A stretch of DNA of 64,000 bases, from NCBI GenBank assembly GCA_949286015.1, contig CASEBB010000003.1, forward strand, positions 22,062 to 86,061. Reading direction: 5' to 3'. The position numbers were made by a program, and so were the translations under genes. Positions 48,693 through 58,158 of this stretch are shown here, piece by piece. How positions within the stretch are numbered: the stretch's first letter is position 1; each line of letters starts with the position of its first letter. This DNA is from an uncultured Succinivibrionaceae bacterium. GTDB lineage: Bacteria > Pseudomonadota > Gammaproteobacteria > Enterobacterales > Succinivibrionaceae. Under the pieces are notes generated by a model. That model saw nothing but the letters and a program-made list of their open reading frames with translations. It was not told the DNA's origin and ran no database searches.

Positions 48693-51692
48693 TTATTCCT
48701 TATCCGGTGGAATGTTGTAAAGCTGCAGCGCTCTAGTCATTACATCTCTAAACACTGGCGCCGACACCGCGCCACCATAGTAGCTGCCTTGCTGTGGCGA
48801 AAACACCACCGCAATCAGCGCAAAACGCGGATTGCTCAGTGGCGCAAAGCCCGCAAACGAAGACACATAGTCATCCACGTAACTGCCATCACGCACAATG
48901 TGCGCAGTACCAGTCTTACCAGCAATACGATAGCGATCAATAGCCGCACGACCACCCGAGCCCTGCGACACCACAGTCTCTAACGCGGTATGCATGCGGC
49001 GAATCTCATTAATGTTCGCCACCTGCGCATAATGCGGCGTGTCCACCGTGCGCAAAATGCTCACCGGTAAACGCGCGCCATAATTGGCCATCGTCGAATA
49101 CGCCGACGCCATCTGTAACGCCGTCACCGTAATGCCATAGCCAAAGCCTAAGGTCGCTTTATCCAGCTCCGACCAGAAAGTGCGCGAGCTGTTGATATTG
49201 CCATTAACCTCACCAATTAAGCCCGAATTGGTGCTGCTACCAAAGCCAAAGCGCTCTAGCATCTGCAAGATGTACTCGGGGCCCACACGCTGGGAGATAT
49301 GCGCCATACCAATGTTCGACGAGTACTTGATGATATCAAGTAAGGTGCCCGTATCCATCCTATGGCTGTCACGGATGATCTTGTTGTTGACGTAATACGG
49401 CCGCGTATCAAACGTCTCCGTCCACGTCACCTCACCTGTCTCTAACGCCGCTAAGGCCACAATCGGCTTAATGGTCGAGCCAGGCTCAAAGGTGTCGGTA
49501 ATCGCACGATTGCGCGCCGCTTCCGAGTCAAACACCGAGCGGTCATTAGGATCAAAGCTAGGATAATTGACCATTACTAAGACCTCACCGGTCTTAACGT
49601 CCATCATCACCAACGATCCCGCCGCCGCTTCGTGCTTAATCACCGTATCCTGCAGCGCACCATACGCAAAAGTTTGCAGTCTGTCGTCAATACTCAAAAC
49701 GAGGTTGCCACCAGGCTTACCCTTTTCCAGTACCGAGATGTTCTCAATGACATGACCACTTAAGTCCTTACGCGCTTGCTTCTTGGAAGCCTGTGCCGAC
49801 AGGTGTTGATTAAAGCTCTGCTCCACCCCATACACGCCATCACCATTGGCGTTTAAGATGCCCACTAAGTGCGCGTTAATCTCACCTGTAGGATAGTAGC
49901 GCTGGTAGTTGTCACTGATAATAAGGCCAGGCACATCCAGTGCGGATAACTCACGGGCCTTATCAAGAGGCAAATACTGCTTCAGACGCACATGACGGCG
50001 GCTCGGGTTCTTGACCTTATCAAAGAGCTCTTGTGGCTCAATGTCCAGAATCGTCGCAATCTTGCGTAAGAGCTCGGGATCGTAAATCACCTTGCCATCG
50101 TTCATGGCCTTGGCGTCCGCAAAAATGCTCTTTACTGGCACCGAGAGCGCGAGGATCTTACCATTACGATCCGTAATGAGGCCACGTGCAGGCTCGTAGC
50201 TGTAGTTGCGCACAATGCGGTTGTCCGCCTCAGCAATGAGACGCTCAGGATGCAGCACCTGAATCCACAGTAAGCGCCCCACTAAAAAGCACATCGACAG
50301 CAAAACCACGAGCCACACAATGGTCAGACGAAAGCGGCTTAAGGCATAACCAAGCAGGGCGCCATTGCCCGCCTCAATACCCCCTAAGAGCACGCTGTCA
50401 TCAGTGCCTGGGTCTTGGTTTATTTTGTTCAGGAGCCAGCGTACTACCTTAGGCTTATTGTCATAAGCCTCCTCCTCGCGGCGATAGCGGCGCCGCTCTG
50501 CACGCTTGTCCTTAGCTTTACGCCCGTCGCCTCCAAAATTCACCTTGGCCGCAGTCTGCTGCGCGCTGCGCTTGGCAGCACGCTTTTCCGCACGCTCCGA
50601 GGCATGCTGCTGACGCTTGAGCCGCAGCTTTTGGCGCAGCGTGAGGTTATCCTCAGTAGAGGCCAAATCCTCAGGGCGGGCTTTACCCACGCGCTGCACT
50701 TTCTTTGGCTTTGACTGTGACTGTGCAGCTACTGCCTCTTGCGCCTCAGCAGACGCGTCATCGTCATCATCTTCTGACAGCTGTGCCTGCTGCTCAGCAG
50801 CGTAGCCTTGCTCGCTGTAGCCTTGTTCGGTGTAGCTTTGCTGCTCGGCGTATTCCTGTGGCGTATAGCCCTGCTGTGCGTAGTCTTGTTCGGCGTAGCC
50901 TTGCTGCTGCGCATACTCTGGCGCGGCATAGTCCGGAGCTGAGGCGTACTGTGCAGCGCTGTCATAATCGTAATTTTGCGCGTCCGCGCTAGCGTCATGA
51001 GCAGCGCCCGCCCCTGTAAAGGCTGATCCCTGCTGCCCTTGCTGCTGTCCCTGCTGCAGCCTGTACGCATACCACTGCTCTTGCTGCTGTAACACCGTCG
51101 CTAAGAGCTCGGTGCTGACCTCTTGGCCTTGCTGTGTGAGGTAGGACGCATACTGCTGGCTTAACTGGATATAAGCTCCATATTGGAGCGGCGATGGTGG
51201 CACCTGTCCCCACTGCTGCACATAGGCGCTATACGCCTCAGGTGTGGCAATCTCCGGTGCTCCCGCCTGCATGTAGGTCGCATACTGCTCCCACAATAAG
51301 GGCTCTTGCTCCTGCTGTTGCAGATAGGCCACATACTGGTCATACCAGCCTGCTAAGACCGCTTGCAGATCAGGCGCTTCCCCCTGAGCGGCGGCTAAAT
51401 GTGCCGCCGAGGCATCCTCTGCTGCTGCCATCTGGTGTGGTGCGCTGGCGTCATTGCCACCGGCCATAAAATCAGGGGTGCTATGAGCGCTGCGCTCTTG
51501 CGGCGCTGCTGCACCTGCGCTGGCTTGGCGCTTTACGCTGCGCCGAGTTTGGCTCTTATTGGCCGCCGATGAAGACGCTGCACCGTGCTCTGCTTTTGCA
51601 GTGGTGGTGTGAGCGTCTTTGCGGCCGCGTGAGAGCAAGCCCCATAGGGCGTGCTGACGCTGCTGTTTTGGAGTTAATTTATCTCGAAACAT
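48693..51692 (-). CDS. ftsI: septal transpeptidase FtsI (PBP3) with Gln/Tyr-rich N-terminal extension
   Basis: FtsI cross-links septal peptidoglycan with FtsW. The C-terminal 550 residues are normal: membrane helix about 455-477, RGLITDRNGKILALSVPVK (split by the RG motif), active S739 in GSTIK, SSN at 791-793 and KTG at 926-928. E. coli FtsI has 588 residues; this has 999. The extra 450 cytoplasmic residues include Tyr/Gln repeats (about 110-305: YVAYLQQQ, YATYM, YSAYVQQ, then GYAEQ/DYAQQ/GYTPQ units), an acidic DDDDD patch and a basic Lys/Arg region (about 330-405) next to the membrane. The ATG at 51692 has only a weak ribosome site. Confidence 0.95.
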   Translation of the reverse strand: MFRDKLTPKQQRQHALWGLLSRGRKDAHTTTAKAEHGAASSSAANKSQTRRSVKRQASAGAAAPQERSAHSTPDFMAGGNDASAPHQMAAAEDASAAHLAAAQGEAPDLQAVLAGWYDQYVAYLQQQEQEPLLWEQYATYMQAGAPEIATPEAYSAYVQQWGQVPPSPLQYGAYIQLSQQYASYLTQQGQEVSTELLATVLQQQEQWYAYRLQQGQQQGQQGSAFTGAGAAHDASADAQNYDYDSAAQYASAPDYAAPEYAQQQGYAEQDYAQQGYTPQEYAEQQSYTEQGYSEQGYAAEQQAQLSEDDDDDASAEAQEAVAAQSQSKPKKVQRVGKARPEDLASTEDNLTLRQKLRLKRQQHASERAEKRAAKRSAQQTAAKVNFGGDGRKAKDKRAERRRYRREEEAYDNKPKVVRWLLNKINQDPGTDDSVLLGGIEAGNGALLGYALSRFRLTIVWLVVLLSMCFLVGRLLWIQVLHPERLIAEADNRIVRNYSYEPARGLITDRNGKILALSVPVKSIFADAKAMNDGKVIYDPELLRKIATILDIEPQELFDKVKNPSRRHVRLKQYLPLDKARELSALDVPGLIISDNYQRYYPTGEINAHLVGILNANGDGVYGVEQSFNQHLSAQASKKQARKDLSGHVIENISVLEKGKPGGNLVLSIDDRLQTFAYGALQDTVIKHEAAAGSLVMMDVKTGEVLVMVNYPSFDPNDRSVFDSEAARNRAITDTFEPGSTIKPIVALAALETGEVTWTETFDTRPYYVNNKIIRDSHRMDTGTLLDIIKYSSNIGMAHISQRVGPEYILQMLERFGFGSSTNSGLIGEVNGNINSSRTFWSELDKATLGFGYGITVTALQMASAYSTMANYGARLPVSILRTVDTPHYAQVANINEIRRMHTALETVVSQGSGGRAAIDRYRIAGKTGTAHIVRDGSYVDDYVSSFAGFAPLSNPRFALIAVVFSPQQGSYYGGAVSAPVFRDVMTRALQLYNIPPDKE

Positions 51693-51897
51693 GCACCCAA
51701 ACTCTCTGAGGCACTAACCTCTAAACAAGCCAAACAAGCGCGTAAAAACAACAGCGCGTGGAAAGGGATCAAGGCGGGAGGACAAAAGCACAGAGCACCA
51801 TGGCGCCCAGTCTTCACGACCGGCGCGGTTACTGCGCAATTTTAACAAAAAGCACCTGCTTACGCCCTGAGAGCTATGCCCACGCGCTGCACCTTTA

Positions 51898-52085
51898 AGG
51901 GCGTTTTCCCTTGTGTGAGCACAGCTCCTTGCCATTAACCTACCTACCTACCTTAAGATAAGTCGCGGCAGCGACGCTCGATGCTCCCTATCTGGTTTCT
52001 GCATCGAAGGGACTTACCCCCACCTCAAAGGCCGATTTTAAGCCAAGAACATAGGGGAAAATACTTTGAAGGGACAAGGGGAATA
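51898..52085 (-). repeat. dispersed repeat family 2, copy 3
   Basis: Inverted copy, the longest. Read on the minus strand it has TATTCCCCTTGT, GTATTTTCCCC, TTCTTGGCTTAAAATCGGCC, CGATGCAGAAACC, the GTCGC/GCGAC hairpin, a (GGTA)-type run, TTAATGGCAAGGAGCTGTG and CACAAGGGAAAACGCCC. It sits upstream of ftsI. Confidence 0.82.
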
Positions 52086-52262
52086 CGCTATAGCACCTTT
52101 GCGCTTTGCGCTCAAAACTGAGCCGCCACAGCTTATGCCCCCACACTCTGGTGTGAGATAACACGCACTTTACAGCACCCAAGCGGGCAGAATCACATCT
52201 TGCTCACAAACAGCCCGCCGCTTTTTCTCTACAATCCCTGCAGAGAGTGGTGCTGCACCGCT

Positions 52263-52314
52263 GCACTGCACTGTAGTGCAACGCAGCGCAGTGTTGTGCA
52301 CTGCCTTGCAGTGC
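52263..52314. promoter_or_regulatory. GCACTGCA inverted repeat upstream of 52440 gene
   Basis: GCACTGCA (52263-52270) and TGCAGTGC (52307-52314) form perfect arms around nested GCACTG/TAGTGC copies. It lies 125 nt before the start of the unknown gene. It may be a regulatory hairpin or just local repeat DNA. Confidence 0.3.
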
Positions 52315-52439
52315 GCGTATTTAGACCACCTCAATAGGCGTCGTGGCTCTCTTGCCCCTACTGCGCTCCATCCTTATTCACAGTAGAGTCTCGTGGCGCT
52401 GCTTTGCTTTTGTGCTCCTTGCGGCTGGAGATTCGCGCC

Positions 52440-54137
52440 ATGGTTGAGATCACAGGCCCGAAGAACATCGACCTCTTCTCTGAAAACAGGATTAGACAGT
52501 ACATCACCGAAGTGGTGGAAGATAACGATCTTGAGCAGCTCCTCTTCCAAAACCAGTTCGTGGATACCCTTGTGTACGACGCCATGAACTTTACCGCAGC
52601 GGTCAAAAGCGACGCAGAGTTCACCTTAAGAAACTTCGTCAACTACGTCAACGACCTGCGTGGCACCGATTTCAACACCTCTGATCTGAAGCAGATGTTT
52701 ACCCTGCCTCAGTTGCAGCACTTAAGCACAGAGTTGCTCTCCTTTAGTAACGCCGCGACGCAAAAGTATCACAAGCCCCAAGCTACGCTGCTCCAAGATG
52801 CGCACAAATTACTCGCGCGCTTGCAGGTCTCCAACATCGCTATCCTCGACAGCATCAAGTTTCCATGCCATGCAGCACCGCAAGTAGCAAGCAGCGACCG
52901 CAATGGCCCCCCAAGCGCAAGTCGTAATGACTTTCTCCTGCGCTACATCTACACCCTGTTGCCAGGCACCCTTTACCACCTCTACACCGGCACGCAGTAC
53001 TGCTGTGATGACAGCTTGGATTTGCTGGCACCGCCGCTGCTAGACACCTTGCTCATCGCCACCAAGCCTAATCCCAGCAATGATCTGCTCCTGTCCTTAA
53101 TGCTCAGGAGTATCACGCACAACCTCAAGTTCATTCTGCCAATCACGCTTGAGCGCTTAGCTGGCTCCACTGTCACCAGTGTGCGTAATGCAGGGGGTAA
53201 GTCCCTGCCCCTTGACAGCGTGGGCTACAACATCGCCGCCTCGCCTCTTGATCTTAATGATCCCGACAACCACGCCCTCAATGTGCAAATCTCTTTTGAC
53301 CTCACCATGCGCCCCCAGACGCAATTAAGCGCGCTCTATGGTGACGCCAAAAGCCTCAATCCTGATTTGCCGTCCCCTACTTACCACCCTGAAGATGTTA
53401 ACCCCGCTTTCGTCCCCAGCGCCGCTGACGCTGACATCCCGTGGTTTTTAGAGCAACTTGCTGCCGAGCAAGAGCAAGGGCAACTGCTGCAAGAGGCCCT
53501 CAGGATCAACCAGATGTCAGATGCAGAGTATGTCCTGCTCACTTACATGGGCAATGACAAAGACGCACTGCTCCAAAAAGCTAAAGCAGAGATGGCACAG
53601 AGCGCTGCCCACCAACAAGCCGCAGCGGCCAATGCTGTTGAGGCTGTGAATGCGGATGCGAATGCTGATGCGTTTGCGGTTGCAGCAGACGCGGCACACG
53701 CCGAGAGTGAAGAGGCTGTGGCAGATGCAATGGCAGCAGAGGATCGCACCTTTTATGAGCGTATGGCGCGCTACAGTGAGCAATATGGCCCTTACCTCGC
53801 CACCATGCCGCAGCACCTTAATCTTAGCTATCGGCTGGTGCAGGTCTATGACCCGCAACAAGCTGCATGGAGGCACTACCTCACCAACATCAGCTCGGCA
53901 CAATTACGGGCCTCGCAGTTAGAGGCACTGCTGTACGGGCCATGGATGCAAGAGCAGCTGCTACCTGAGAGTCGCCGCTACGTCTCCACTGTGCGCAAGA
54001 TAGACAGCGATGACCTGAAGCTGATTAAGTTTTTTGTGCACATGGCCATCTTTAGAAAGGAGATGAACAGCCTCATGCGCCCTAAGAGAAAGAGACGTCC
54101 ACGTACCACCAAGAGCGCGTCTCAAGCTGAAGCATAA
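52440..54137 (+). CDS. hypothetical protein, first gene of the inserted block
   Basis: A 565-residue protein that I do not recognise. It has no signal peptide or membrane helix. The N-terminal 150 residues are helical (KNIDLFSENRIRQYITEVVED). A mid-region follows (LLRYIYTLLPGTLYHLYTGTQYC), then a beta-like part with GKSLPLDSVGYNI, and an Ala-rich helical linker (about 390-440). The final domain ends in a basic tail (RPKRKRRPRTTKS). ATG 52440 has GGAG 9 nt upstream; an in-frame TTG at 52404 is less likely. It runs opposite to the dcw genes and begins the plus-strand block. Confidence 0.75.
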   Translation: MVEITGPKNIDLFSENRIRQYITEVVEDNDLEQLLFQNQFVDTLVYDAMNFTAAVKSDAEFTLRNFVNYVNDLRGTDFNTSDLKQMFTLPQLQHLSTELLSFSNAATQKYHKPQATLLQDAHKLLARLQVSNIAILDSIKFPCHAAPQVASSDRNGPPSASRNDFLLRYIYTLLPGTLYHLYTGTQYCCDDSLDLLAPPLLDTLLIATKPNPSNDLLLSLMLRSITHNLKFILPITLERLAGSTVTSVRNAGGKSLPLDSVGYNIAASPLDLNDPDNHALNVQISFDLTMRPQTQLSALYGDAKSLNPDLPSPTYHPEDVNPAFVPSAADADIPWFLEQLAAEQEQGQLLQEALRINQMSDAEYVLLTYMGNDKDALLQKAKAEMAQSAAHQQAAAANAVEAVNADANADAFAVAADAAHAESEEAVADAMAAEDRTFYERMARYSEQYGPYLATMPQHLNLSYRLVQVYDPQQAAWRHYLTNISSAQLRASQLEALLYGPWMQEQLLPESRRYVSTVRKIDSDDLKLIKFFVHMAIFRKEMNSLMRPKRKRRPRTTKSASQAEA

Positions 54138-54163
54138 GCTGCTTCAGCTTATGCTGCCTTTAC
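54124..54163 (+). terminator. overlapping alternative hairpins at the 3' end
   Basis: Two mutually exclusive stems overlap the stop codon: AAGCTGAAGC (54124-54133) with GCTTCAGCTT (54141-54150), and AGCATAAGC (54131-54139) with GCTTATGCT (54147-54155). The T-run after is poor (CCTTTAC). It is probably a terminator and possibly a switchable one. Confidence 0.45.
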
Positions 54164-54610
54164 GCTCAAGCTCTCTGTGGTAATTTGGCCTTACCAGAAG
54201 CGCAAACAGGACAAAAAGCACTAAGGCGCAAGCGGTGGATCTTTATCAAGCTCTCTGCGCCAGCTGTCTGCTCTGTACCAAAGCAGGGCATAACTGTCCT
54301 GCCACCTTATCATTATCAGTACCAACAACGGTCTTCAGCTGTCTTTAGCCCGTGAAAAGGGGCGGTCAGAACGCTGTTTTGCTGCTAAACTAAAGGCTGC
54401 TCATGCACCTGTTGCTGCAATCCTGCGACGCTCTTAGCTGCTAAGACTGGTACTGCCTCTTAGCGCCTCTTACGCTCCTGTTATCAGCAGCAAATCAGGT
54501 GGCGCTTGATGTGGCGGAGTCAGGCTCAGCTCGCTTGCATCTCCACCCATGCACTCGTCCAATCTCTCCCGCTCTAAGCCCACTCTACCTCCCGCTATCT
54601 CGGAGTCACT
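54164..54610. other. leader region of the pRiA4b-like gene array
   Basis: No gene seen. It must contain the promoter of the array unless transcription enters from the 52440 gene. No confident -35/-10 pair was found. Confidence 0.4.
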
Positions 54611-55607
54611 ATGGCCAAGAAACCTACGAAGGCACCTCCTGCCGAGCCTGATGCTAAGCTCACCGACCGCGCAGATGCCGCCCTTGACGCTGCTGATGAT
54701 GGCGCTGAGGCTACGAGCGCAAACATCATCCCGTTCGCGCGATGACGACGATTACGATGATTATGACGAAGACAAGGAGTACGAACCGGACACGGCCGAT
54801 CCTAGTGGCTTGTATTTGCTCAAAATTGAGGTGTTAGGCACCAAAAAGCCGCTCTGGCGCCGTATTTGGATCTGGGACAACAGCTCTTTTGAGACGCTAA
54901 ATAATTCCATTATCGAAGAGTTTGAATTTCATCCAAATACTCGCGCTGATTTCTACCATGACGCTCAGCGCCAACACTGGCTGTGCAACGTTTGGCCTAG
55001 TGATGGTGCCGAGCCTGATCCGACTTTGCGGCAGGTACTTAAGGTCGGTGCCACTTTAGGCTATCAGTTCGAAGGTGCAACTGACGATGAGCCTAAGAGC
55101 AGAAGCATCATCACGGTGGAGCAGTTTGTCCACGACGAAAGTGAGATCCCTGAAGACTTGGTCATGGAAGAAGGCCGCAATGACGATGATATTCCTGATC
55201 TCTACTTCCTGCTCAAAGTGCAGCTTAAGGGCTATAAGCCTCCGATCTGGCGCCGCATCTTAATCCCTGTCAAGGCTAACTTTTCTGACCTGCACTTTGC
55301 CATCCAAGACAAATTCGACTGGGGTATGGATCACTTGGCGGGATTCTATGAAGAAAGCAGATACTACAGCGAAGAAATCTGCAGCACCCACACTTGTCTT
55401 GGCGTATTTCATCCTGATCCGCAGCTCTTCCGCATTCTCTACGTAGGTATGACCTTGACCTATATTTTCGACTTTGGGGACTGTTGGACTCACCTCATCA
55501 CGGTAGAAAAGGTGGTGGCATCTGAAGATGAGCTGCCAAAAAGACTGATTTGGGCTAAGGGCGATAACGTGCCACAGTACCCAGACGAAGACGAATTCTA
55601 CGACTAA
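54611..55607 (+). CDS. pRiA4b ORF-3-like protein A1 (two domains), +1 frameshift near its start
   Basis: First of six tandem pRiA4b ORF-3-like genes. The true start is the ATG at 54611 (MAKKPTKAPPAEP), which aligns with the paralogue at 56521 (MAKKSTKATTPKP). That frame hits TGA at 54743 after IIPFAR. The homologous DDDDYDDYDED continues in the +1 frame to 55607. Two domains follow: a degenerate one (GLYLLKIEVLG..PLWRRIWIW) and a canonical one (PPIWRRILIPVKANFSDLHFAIQ, ended by IFDFGDCWTHLITVEK). It is either a frameshift mutation or error, or a programmed +1 shift at CGA-UGA-C. The family's function is not established. Confidence 0.7.
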
Positions 55608-55626
55608 GAATAATAAAGGAGATCGC

Positions 55627-56340
55627 ATGGGCAAGAAAAAAGCACCAGCGCGCAATGCCAGCAAAAAGGCCATGCAAAAGAAGGCAGCCCGTAAAAAGAC
55701 CTTAGCCAAAAAGGCCTCACAACGCACTACGTCCTCCTCAGGCTTAGGCGGCACGAGTGGCATGGGCGGCATGGGCGGCATGGGAGGTCTGAACCTGCCA
55801 GGCATGAACATGTTTGGCATTAACAACGATATGATGGCTATGGCCAGATCTCTCGACGACCAGAAACGACAGCTCGCAGCGGGGCCTAATAAGAAGCGCT
55901 TTGCCAAGAATGCTCAGGCTAATGAGGGTGTTAACTACTTCCTCATTAAGGTCACCTTCACTAAGACTGACACGCCAGTCTGGCGCCGCTTAGTGCTAGC
56001 GGCCGACGATCCTATCTCGTTCCTGCACGACCAAATCCAAGAAGCCTTTGGCTGGGACAACGATCACATGTCGGTCTTCTGCTGGGACATCGCCTGCAGT
56101 AAAGAGTTTGCTCGCACCTTTGAGGATCCATGGACCTTTGAGCCTGATCCGCAAATGCGCGAGGTGCTGCGTGAGGGCGCCACCATCGGCTACAACTACA
56201 ACTTCTTCCAAGACTTCACCCACACTATTACGGTGGAGAAGGCTATGGTAGAGCGCTACGACTACGATCCTGACCTGCAAATGGAGCAGGGCAAGCTCTC
56301 CCCAGATTTGCCAATGAGCGGCATCCTGTTTCATCTCTAA
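55627..56340 (+). CDS. pRiA4b ORF-3-like protein B1 (one domain, basic tail)
   Basis: 237 residues. The N-terminus is very basic, with ARNASKKAMQKKAARKK, shared with the paralogue at 57540. A Gly/Met-rich linker follows (GMGGMGGMGG). The single pRiA4b ORF-3-like domain runs from about residue 100: TPVWRRLVLA, FLHDQIQEAFGWDNDHM and YNYNFFQDFTHTITVEK, where the usual DFGDxW is altered to FFQDFT. It starts 19 nt after gene A1 with GGAG 8 nt before the ATG, so it is the same transcript. Confidence 0.85.
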   Translation: MGKKKAPARNASKKAMQKKAARKKTLAKKASQRTTSSSGLGGTSGMGGMGGMGGLNLPGMNMFGINNDMMAMARSLDDQKRQLAAGPNKKRFAKNAQANEGVNYFLIKVTFTKTDTPVWRRLVLAADDPISFLHDQIQEAFGWDNDHMSVFCWDIACSKEFARTFEDPWTFEPDPQMREVLREGATIGYNYNFFQDFTHTITVEKAMVERYDYDPDLQMEQGKLSPDLPMSGILFHL

Positions 56341-56520
56341 ACAGACTTGGCCGCACCTAATAGCCGCTCTGGCGCACCATGCTTCTTGTGCTTATAAAGC
56401 AGCAAAAGTGCGCAGGGCGGCTTAAAATAGCCGACAGGCACCGTAAGCGAGCTGCTTAGCTCCGCTTAACATCTTTCCCTTCTTCTCACCCACTCTCTAC
56501 CCACGATTTTAGGAGCCACC

Positions 56521-57531
56521 ATGGCCAAAAAATCTACTAAGGCTACTACCCCAAAGCCAGAGGACGAGCGCGACTTACGTGAAGACATCGCGCTTGATGA
56601 GGCTGACGAGGCTGACGCAACGCTCGACCAAGCCTGTGTGGCCATAGATGAAGACGACGATGATGAGGACTTGGCGGACTGGCAAGAGTTCGATGAGGCC
56701 GAGTACGAAGAGGACAACGATCCTGCTAATGGCTACTACCTCTTAAAAGTCGAACTACAAGACACTACCTCGCCAGTCTGGCGCCGTCTGCTCCTCAGAG
56801 ACACCGCCACAATCGACGACCTCAATGACGAAATCCTCAGAAGCTTCGAGTGGGAAGCGGACATGGGCCCGTCGATCTACAAGGACGATAAGTTCAAAAA
56901 GATGCTCAGCATCGATGTTGGCGGCTACATGGATCCTAATCCGACCTTACGTCAGGTGATTAAGCCTGGTATGACTCTGGGCTATGTGCTCGATGACTCG
57001 GGTTACGTGGAGCAGTGCACCCGCTGCCTGATCAAGGTCGAAAAGTTTGTCACCAAATCTAGTGATCTGCCATCAGACTTAGTCACCGAGCAAGGTAGCG
57101 CCGACGACGATATTCCTGAGCGCTTTTTCCTGCTCAAGGTGCAGCTCTTAGGCTTTAAGCCGCCAATCTGGCGCCGCATCCTCATCTCGAACAAAGCGCG
57201 TTTTTCGGACTTGCACTACGAGATTCAGGAGAAGTTTGGCTGGGATAATGACCACTTAGCGGGCTTCTTTGCTGGCAAGGGCTACACTGGCGAGATCTGC
57301 AGCACCGAAGATTTCCCAGGCTCCTTTAGCCCTGACCCTAAGCTCTACCGCTACCTGCGAGTGGGCGTGTCCTTTGGCTACATCTTCGATTACGGCGATG
57401 ACTGGAGACATTGGATCACGGTCGAAAAAGCGGTAGCAGACAAGAGCGAGCTGCCAAAGAAGCTGATTTGGTTCAAGGGCGATAACGTGCCACAGTACCC
57501 TAATTTCGACGATGACTTCGACGAGGAGTAA
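56521..57531 (+). CDS. pRiA4b ORF-3-like protein A2 (two domains, acidic N-terminus)
   Basis: 336 residues, intact counterpart of A1. An Asp/Glu-rich N-terminal region of about 75 residues is followed by a first domain (GYYLLKVELQDTTSPVWRRLLL) that lost the DYGDDW signature. The second domain is canonical: IWRRILISNKARFSDLHYEIQ, then WDNDHLAGFF and IFDYGDDWRHWITVEK, ending in an acidic tail (NFDDDFDEE). GGAG lies 4-5 nt before the ATG. A 180-bp spacer separates it from B1, and 8 bp from B2. Confidence 0.88.
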   Translation: MAKKSTKATTPKPEDERDLREDIALDEADEADATLDQACVAIDEDDDDEDLADWQEFDEAEYEEDNDPANGYYLLKVELQDTTSPVWRRLLLRDTATIDDLNDEILRSFEWEADMGPSIYKDDKFKKMLSIDVGGYMDPNPTLRQVIKPGMTLGYVLDDSGYVEQCTRCLIKVEKFVTKSSDLPSDLVTEQGSADDDIPERFFLLKVQLLGFKPPIWRRILISNKARFSDLHYEIQEKFGWDNDHLAGFFAGKGYTGEICSTEDFPGSFSPDPKLYRYLRVGVSFGYIFDYGDDWRHWITVEKAVADKSELPKKLIWFKGDNVPQYPNFDDDFDEE

Positions 57532-57539
57532 GCATCACC

Positions 57540-58151
57540 ATGGCCAAGAACAAAAAGGCAGCTTACAAGCGCAACGCCAGTAAGCGCGCCATGCAAAAGA
57601 AGGCATCCCGTAAAAAGGCCTTATCACGTGGCTCTAGCCCAGAGAGCACCGCTGCATCGCTAGGGGGCTTATTCTCCCCACCTAGCCTCAAAGACCTCTT
57701 TGGGGCTCAGAAAAAAGCCCACAAAGAGATCCCACCTGCGGAAGCTGTCGATGGCCTGCTCCTGTTGAAAGTGGAGCTCCGCAACAATCAGCACCCAGTA
57801 TGGCGCCGCATTCTGATCTCCAGCGATAAGCAGTTCTCGGATCTGCACTACGAGATTCAGCGTAAGTTTGAGTGGGATGACGACCACCTCGCAGGATTCT
57901 TCTTTGATCGGCCTTATGGTCCGGACATCAGCGAAAGAACGCCATTTGATGGCTTTGTTCCTGACCCTAAGCTCAAGGCGTTTTTGCGTCCTGGCGTGAA
58001 AATCTTCTACGTCTTCGATTACGGCGATGACTGGATTCACAGCATTACCGTCGAGGATGTCTTTGCCTCTGAGGACAACGTACCACCAGACTTGGTATGG
58101 AGTGAGGGTGAGGCCATTGAGCAATACCCTAACTACGACGACGAGGAGTAG
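57540..58151 (+). CDS. pRiA4b ORF-3-like protein B2 (one domain, basic tail)
   Basis: 203 residues. It has the same basic N-terminal signature as B1 (KRNASKRAMQKKASRKK). One canonical domain follows: HPVWRRILISSDKQFSDLHYEIQ, WDDDHLAGFFF and VFDYGDDWIHSITVED. It ends with an acidic Asp/Glu tail. Its domain is closer to the second domain of A2 than to that of B1, judging by SDLHYEIQ and FDYGDDW. It lies 8 bp after A2 and 7 bp before A3. Confidence 0.88.
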   Translation: MAKNKKAAYKRNASKRAMQKKASRKKALSRGSSPESTAASLGGLFSPPSLKDLFGAQKKAHKEIPPAEAVDGLLLLKVELRNNQHPVWRRILISSDKQFSDLHYEIQRKFEWDDDHLAGFFFDRPYGPDISERTPFDGFVPDPKLKAFLRPGVKIFYVFDYGDDWIHSITVEDVFASEDNVPPDLVWSEGEAIEQYPNYDDEE

Positions 58152-58158
58152 TCACACC

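Noticed and set aside
53517..53903. Minus-strand frame opposite the 565-aa protein
   Set aside because: Shadow of the Ala-rich linker in the opposite gene.
54549..54610. Upstream start for the first pRiA4b-like gene
   Set aside because: The Leu/Pro/Ser-rich frame there does not resemble paralogues, while the other frame from 54611 does.
58027..58158. Start of gene A3 inside gene B2
   Set aside because: The overlap codes for B2 in another frame, and ATG 58159 matches the paralogue starts.
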